From Proales similis (lineage: Eukaryota; Rotifera; Eurotatoria; Ploima; Proalidae), in contig JAGVRJ010000009.1 in assembly GCA_019059635.1 (NCBI GenBank), forward strand, positions 1,459,001-1,523,000: a stretch of 64,000 nucleotides of DNA, written 5' to 3'. Under the pieces are notes generated by a model that ran no database searches, was not told where the DNA came from, and saw nothing but the letters and a program-made list of their open reading frames with translations. Shown in pieces: positions 60,487 to 64,000 of this stretch. Both the position numbers and the translations under genes were made by a program. Position 1 is the first letter of the stretch, and the number at the start of each line of letters is the position of its first letter.

Positions 60487-60921
60487 TTAGAGCTGAGCAG
60501 AAGGAGCGTCGACGAGGTCGCCCACAACAGCTATGGTCTCGATTTCGACTCGAGCTCCACGCGGCAGAGCGGCCACCTGATAGGTCGAGCGGGCCGGGTG
60601 GTTGGTGGTGAAGAACTCAGCATAGACTTGGTTCAAGGTGGCAAAGTCGTTCATGTCAGCCAAGAGGACGGTCGACTTGACCACGTTGTTGTAAGTGCAG
60701 CCGGCAGCGGCCAGCACTTCGCCGATATTCTTGAGCGCTTGTCGAGCCTCTCCCTCAATGCCTCCGCTGGCGAAGGTGCCCGTGGCCGGATCGATTCCCA
60801 GACATCCGGACAAATAGACCGTGTTGCCAACCTTCACTGCCTGGTTGTATGGACCAATGGCTCCGGGCGCTTTAGCGGTCTTGATCAATGTGCGAGTTAT
60901 TTGCGACATCGCTCTGCTCAT
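60487..60921 (-). CDS. RIDA: RidA/YjgF family 2-iminobutanoate/2-iminopropanoate deaminase
   Basis: The intronless gene encodes 144 aa, or 140 aa if the second Met (60909, MSQITRTLIKT) is used; the second start gives the usual family N-terminus. Motifs include GAIGPYNQAVKVGNTVYLSG and the signature PARSTYQVAALPRGARVEIE, which contains the Arg that binds the substrate carboxylate. RidA hydrolyses reactive enamines/imines made by PLP enzymes; the animal homologue is also called UK114 or HRSP12. TTTATT at 60458-60463 follows the stop closely. Confidence 0.95.
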   Translation of the reverse strand: MSRAMSQITRTLIKTAKAPGAIGPYNQAVKVGNTVYLSGCLGIDPATGTFASGGIEGEARQALKNIGEVLAAAGCTYNNVVKSTVLLADMNDFATLNQVYAEFFTTNHPARSTYQVAALPRGARVEIETIAVVGDLVDAPSAQL

Positions 60922-61259
60922 AATTCAATATTGAATCTTTCGTGTTCGCTTTCTTTTTTTAGCTCTTTTTTTTTCTACTTACTTTTCGAGTTCTATTTAT
61001 GATAAGCGTCGAGTTCGAGTCTGGTTCAGTTGTGCAGGCCATGTCGAGCATTTTAAACTCGATCTTGGGACGTGAGAAATAAATTTCTTTGCTCATAGTT
61101 GCCGCTCGAGCCGGATTTTATTGCTTTCAGCGCATTCATTGGGCTTGCAAGCGTTTAGAAAGAGCAAAGCCAACTTCGCTTATACTCCGCCCATCTCAAG
61201 TCAGTCAGTGGTGCGCTTAATTCAAAATCTGCCAACTTGAGACGCGCATTGTCCGACAC
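60922..61259. other. Divergent promoter region of RidA and nibrin
   Basis: About 340 nt between the start codons of the two divergent genes. Nothing specific is seen apart from T-rich stretches near 60951-60980. Confidence 0.5.
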
Positions 61260-63555
61260 ATGTGGTTCCTGGTGAAGAAAAATGATCCCAAAGGTAGATA
61301 CTTCTGATCTATCTGATTGAAATCAAGAATCTAATCGCGTTTGTCAGTCAAATACCTGCTGTTGTGCAACAAGCCGCTGAGGATAGGACGCAAAAATGTT
61401 GGTCAAACAGGCGACGGTCTCGAACTTTGCCTCGAGCCTGATCGCACCATATCGCGCTTGCATGCCGAAATCGTGATCAGATTCGAAGCCGACAGACTGG
61501 TAAGTCAGCCAAATCAATTGTAGACCGAGTAAGTCGCTTGCTGAGTTTGAATCATGAGTGGTTTAGACAGATATTGACTACGAGCCGAACGTGCTGCTCA
61601 CCGACCACTCTCGATTCGGCACATTCGTCAACGGACAAAAGGTGGATCAATTCACTCGTCTCAGGCCGAACGATCAAATTAAATTCGGCGAGTGCCCTTT
61701 CATTTACACGTAACTTGACCGGCCAGGCTAGCTCTTTAGTTTCTAAAACTTTGGTGAAGTCTGGAATACCATCAGACCCTGATCACTTCCTCCTGTCTGA
61801 GCGGTCCGGCAAAGAGCCAACTGATCGACTGTCTCGCAAAGCTGGGCATTTATATGATGAACGAGTGGCGAAACGAGTGCGCGTTTTTGGTCATGGAGGC
61901 AATCAGCGTTACAGTAAAAGCAATTGATGCTTTAATCTGTCAAAAGCGTATCGTTCGTCCCGACTTTTTCTCTGACACGATCAGGACAGCTGAGAAGGGA
62001 CTTGTGGAGCTTCCTTCTGCCTCCAGGTTTGCTCATCAAGATCCATAATTTCGAAAATCTTTCAGCGAACGATCTGACCTCGAAGCTACGAGCCGCCGAT
62101 CGGAGAAAGCAGCATCTCGCCCGGCCAGTTCGATTTCGCGCCGTGTCGTCGGCGAAAATCTCTGTTCCAAACCAAACTGTTTGTGTTCCTAACTGAGCAA
62201 CAGGTAAGCCAGTTTGAATCGAGTTCTCGTCCAGCTTTTGAGCAGTTCGTCGTCTGTTTTGAAGCTTCAAAAAATGCAAAACATCATAAATCTAGCGTCC
62301 GGTGAATGCGAGCTATTCGACGAAAGAAAACACTTGAGACGTAGTAGCCGCATCGATTCGTGCATATTCGTCGAGAGTAATCAAACAAATCTGGCGAATG
62401 TGAGCAAACGGCAAATGCAACTGCTCGAGTATTTGGCAAAGTAAAATTTCAAACCAGCAAAGCATTCTTCAAAGTTTAATAGAAGACCAACCAAAGATTA
62501 AATCGCCGTCTGATAGACGAGACCGAAATCGGAATGGCAATTCTGGCCGCCAATCTGGATTTCTACTGCAATCCAAGCGTCCAGTCTCAATTGAACTGTA
62601 AGCATCTGAACCACTAGGATGAAAGCAAACTCACTCAGTGCTTCAAAAGCCCCTTCACAGCATCAAATGGGCTCGCAGACTCTGCTGCCCAGCTGCACTG
62701 GATTTCAAAATTCGCAAAGTGCCACACAAGTGGAGCGTTTGTTTGACGAGGCAATGGATACGCAAGGCTCGATTATGATTCAGTTTGAAGACAAGGCCGA
62801 CGATTTAGTTTGTGTGGCGGACACGCCAGAAAAAGAGACGAGTCGAATGGCCGAGAGCAGCTTGCATCGCTCGAATGCCACGCGCCGCTCAACAAGAAAC
62901 AATTTCGACCACATAATGGACTGCGAAGCGCAACCACAATCGCCCAAGCATTCCCATCATCAAGCTGAGGCGGTTCAGAAAGAAAAGGAAGAGACCATCG
63001 GCAAGGTGAAAAGGAAAGCGCGTCATTCATCTTCAGTCAAATTAGAAAACAAAAGTCAGACAAGCCAAACAGAGTCAAATTGTATACAAGAAAGCAACGC
63101 CATGGACAAAGTCATTTACTCCAAATTCAAGCCGCCTCCGCAGGCAGTCAGACTGAACGAACAAGAGTCACAAGTAAACTCGCATCTCTTCTTTGTTTCG
63201 ACCGTAATTCTGAACTTGGCCGAAGCGGGAAAAGAGTGCTCCTTCTCATCTGGACGTAAAAGTCAAATTCGAGCCATTGGTTGTTCGTTCAGGGGAAAAG
63301 ATCGAGAGCTTGGGCAAGGATGTAGTGAATTTCAAGAAATTTCAAAAAGTGTCCAAAGCCTTGAAGCTCAAAAGCTCGGTTGTTTCTCAGTCCGAATCGA
63401 AACGCGTGACCAAGGACCAAAGCAAAAGTAGCGAATCTTCTAGACAACACAGCAGACATCAGTCCACACATCAGAGCTCGTTTTTCAAAAGTTTCAAACA
63501 GGAACCGTTCGACGTGAATACTCAATTCGAAATATTCATGAACTCAAAGCGCTAG
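61260..63555 (+). CDS. NBN: Nibrin (NBS1), MRN-complex subunit
   Basis: Nine exons: 61260-61293, 61348-61499, 61567-61709, 61760-62026, 62086-62203, 62235-62440, 62497-62597, 62650-63173 and 63226-63555, giving 624 aa. The FHA domain shows RIGRKN, ISRLHAE and SRFGTFVNG. The first BRCT repeat has SCLSGPAKSQL and the run KRIVRPDFF; the second reads KSLFQTKLFVFLTEQQ and ETEIGMAILAANLDFY. A Ser/Thr-rich linker follows. The C-terminus contains VVNFKKFQKV, the MRE11-binding motif, and ends with acidic/aromatic residues (EPFDVNTQFEIF) where the ATM-binding region lies. Nibrin recruits MRE11-RAD50 and ATM to DNA breaks. The intron 62204-62234 is only 31 nt. AATAAA lies at 63685-63690. Confidence 0.9.
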
Positions 63556-63790
63556 ACATTTGAGCTTCATTTTTGTTGAGTGTAAATTTGGAAAATAGAA
63601 TTAAGAGACGAAAACAGTCCGATTGCGTCCTCTGCTCTTCTCTGCCCGGGTCCAAACTCCCAAACTCGAACGATCAACAGTAAAAATAAAACGCCAGCAT
63701 TGCATTAGAAAAGAAGTTCATTTGATTGAATTCATTGAGACTAGCTAAAAGAGACACATGTAGACTGGAGAGCGATATTTGTAGCAGCTC

Positions 63791-64000
63791 TCAGTTGAAA
63801 ACTCTGCCCGAATCTTTGTAGTCTTCGGGAGTTAGTTGGCTGCTTGCCGAGCCGCGGCCTGCGCTTGGCTTCGAGAATTTCTGCTTGAACTTTTGCTTAA
63901 TGAAGTCGGCAAGATCTTGGTCGGTGTCGAGCAGGTCTGGCTCGTTGCGCACTCTGCTGAATGCGTCAGACAGAACGGTCAGGAATATGTTGAGGAGGAT
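63791..64000 (-). CDS. C-terminal end of a polycystin-like channel (partial)
   Basis: The open frame runs off the window edge and stops at 63791. The 69 visible residues start with the end of a membrane helix (ILLNIFLTVLSDAFSRVRNE), then DTDQDLADFIKQKFKQKF and a short polar tail. A hydrophobic helix ending in AFSRVR followed by LxDFI resembles the sixth helix and post-pore region of polycystin-1/PKD1-like proteins. Too little is visible for a firm call; another ion channel is possible. Confidence 0.45.
   Translation of the reverse strand: MLLNIFLTVLSDAFSRVRNEPDLLDTDQDLADFIKQKFKQKFSKPSAGRGSASSQLTPEDYKDSGRVFN

Overview
This window is nuclear DNA of an invertebrate animal with a compact genome. 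The base composition is balanced. Most genes carry GT-AG introns of only about 46-75 nt, polyadenylation signals lie close to stop codons, and two eukaryotic tRNA genes are present. Epsilon-tubulin, nibrin, a Cys-loop channel, a Patj-like PDZ scaffold and Shisa-like proteins are all animal genes. I cannot fix the phylum from sequence alone; a small ecdysozoan or other protostome is plausible. No bacterial operons, CRISPR arrays or recognisable transposons were seen.

Layout. 1-5180 (+): C-terminal part of a multi-PDZ scaffold. 5400-12460 (-): two cholinesterase-fold genes, one a predicted active GPI-anchored esterase and one that has lost its catalytic Ser and His. 12770-16240 (+): a type I membrane protein resembling a periplasmic solute-binding domain, ribosomal protein P2, and a small Ig-domain protein. 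16190-17290 (-): SLC25A39/40-like mitochondrial carrier. 18128-24430 (+): a 12-exon secreted double GH31 alpha-glucosidase. 25471-31710 (+): SOCS-box protein, nucleoporin SEH1, epsilon-tubulin, and a small ubiquitin-like protein with a Gln/Tyr/Gly tail. 31754-34283 (-): long-chain acyl-CoA synthetase (ACSL3/4 type). 35339-37403 (+): two tandem Shisa-like genes, then tRNA-Val(CAC). 37720-45944 (-): a large Rap1GAP gene with one 3.6-kb intron. 48986-50485 (-): MTCH2-like carrier, then tRNA-Glu(CTC). 51670-57132 (-): two tandem secreted alpha-carbonic anhydrases, a four-TM protein, and three tandem single-HMA metallochaperones. 57729-59690 (+): Cys-loop receptor subunit. 59696-60921 (-): mitochondrial ribosomal protein bL27m and RidA. 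61260-63690 (+): nibrin (NBN). 63791-end (-): C-terminal end of a polycystin-like channel.

Gene models were assembled by hand from open frames, splice-site matches and phase arithmetic. For every multi-exon gene given as complete, the summed exon length is a multiple of three, and predicted sizes often match the family (SEH1 351 aa, MTCH2 306 aa, bL27m 146 aa, double GH31 1842 aa). The genes are functionally diverse and do not form one pathway. Themes are digestion and secreted enzymes (esterases, GH31, carbonic anhydrases), mitochondrial proteins (SLC25A39/40, MTCH2, bL27m), small-GTPase and polarity signalling (Rap1GAP, PDZ scaffold), metal handling (three HMA proteins) and genome maintenance (NBN).

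The most unusual items are the pseudo-esterase, the solute-binding-like membrane protein, the ubiquitin-like/prion-like-tail gene, the HMA triplet with 6-18-nt terminal coding exons, an 8-nt microexon in bL27m, a 31-nt intron in NBN, and a coding-like orphan stretch at 50990-51491 with codon use unlike its neighbours.
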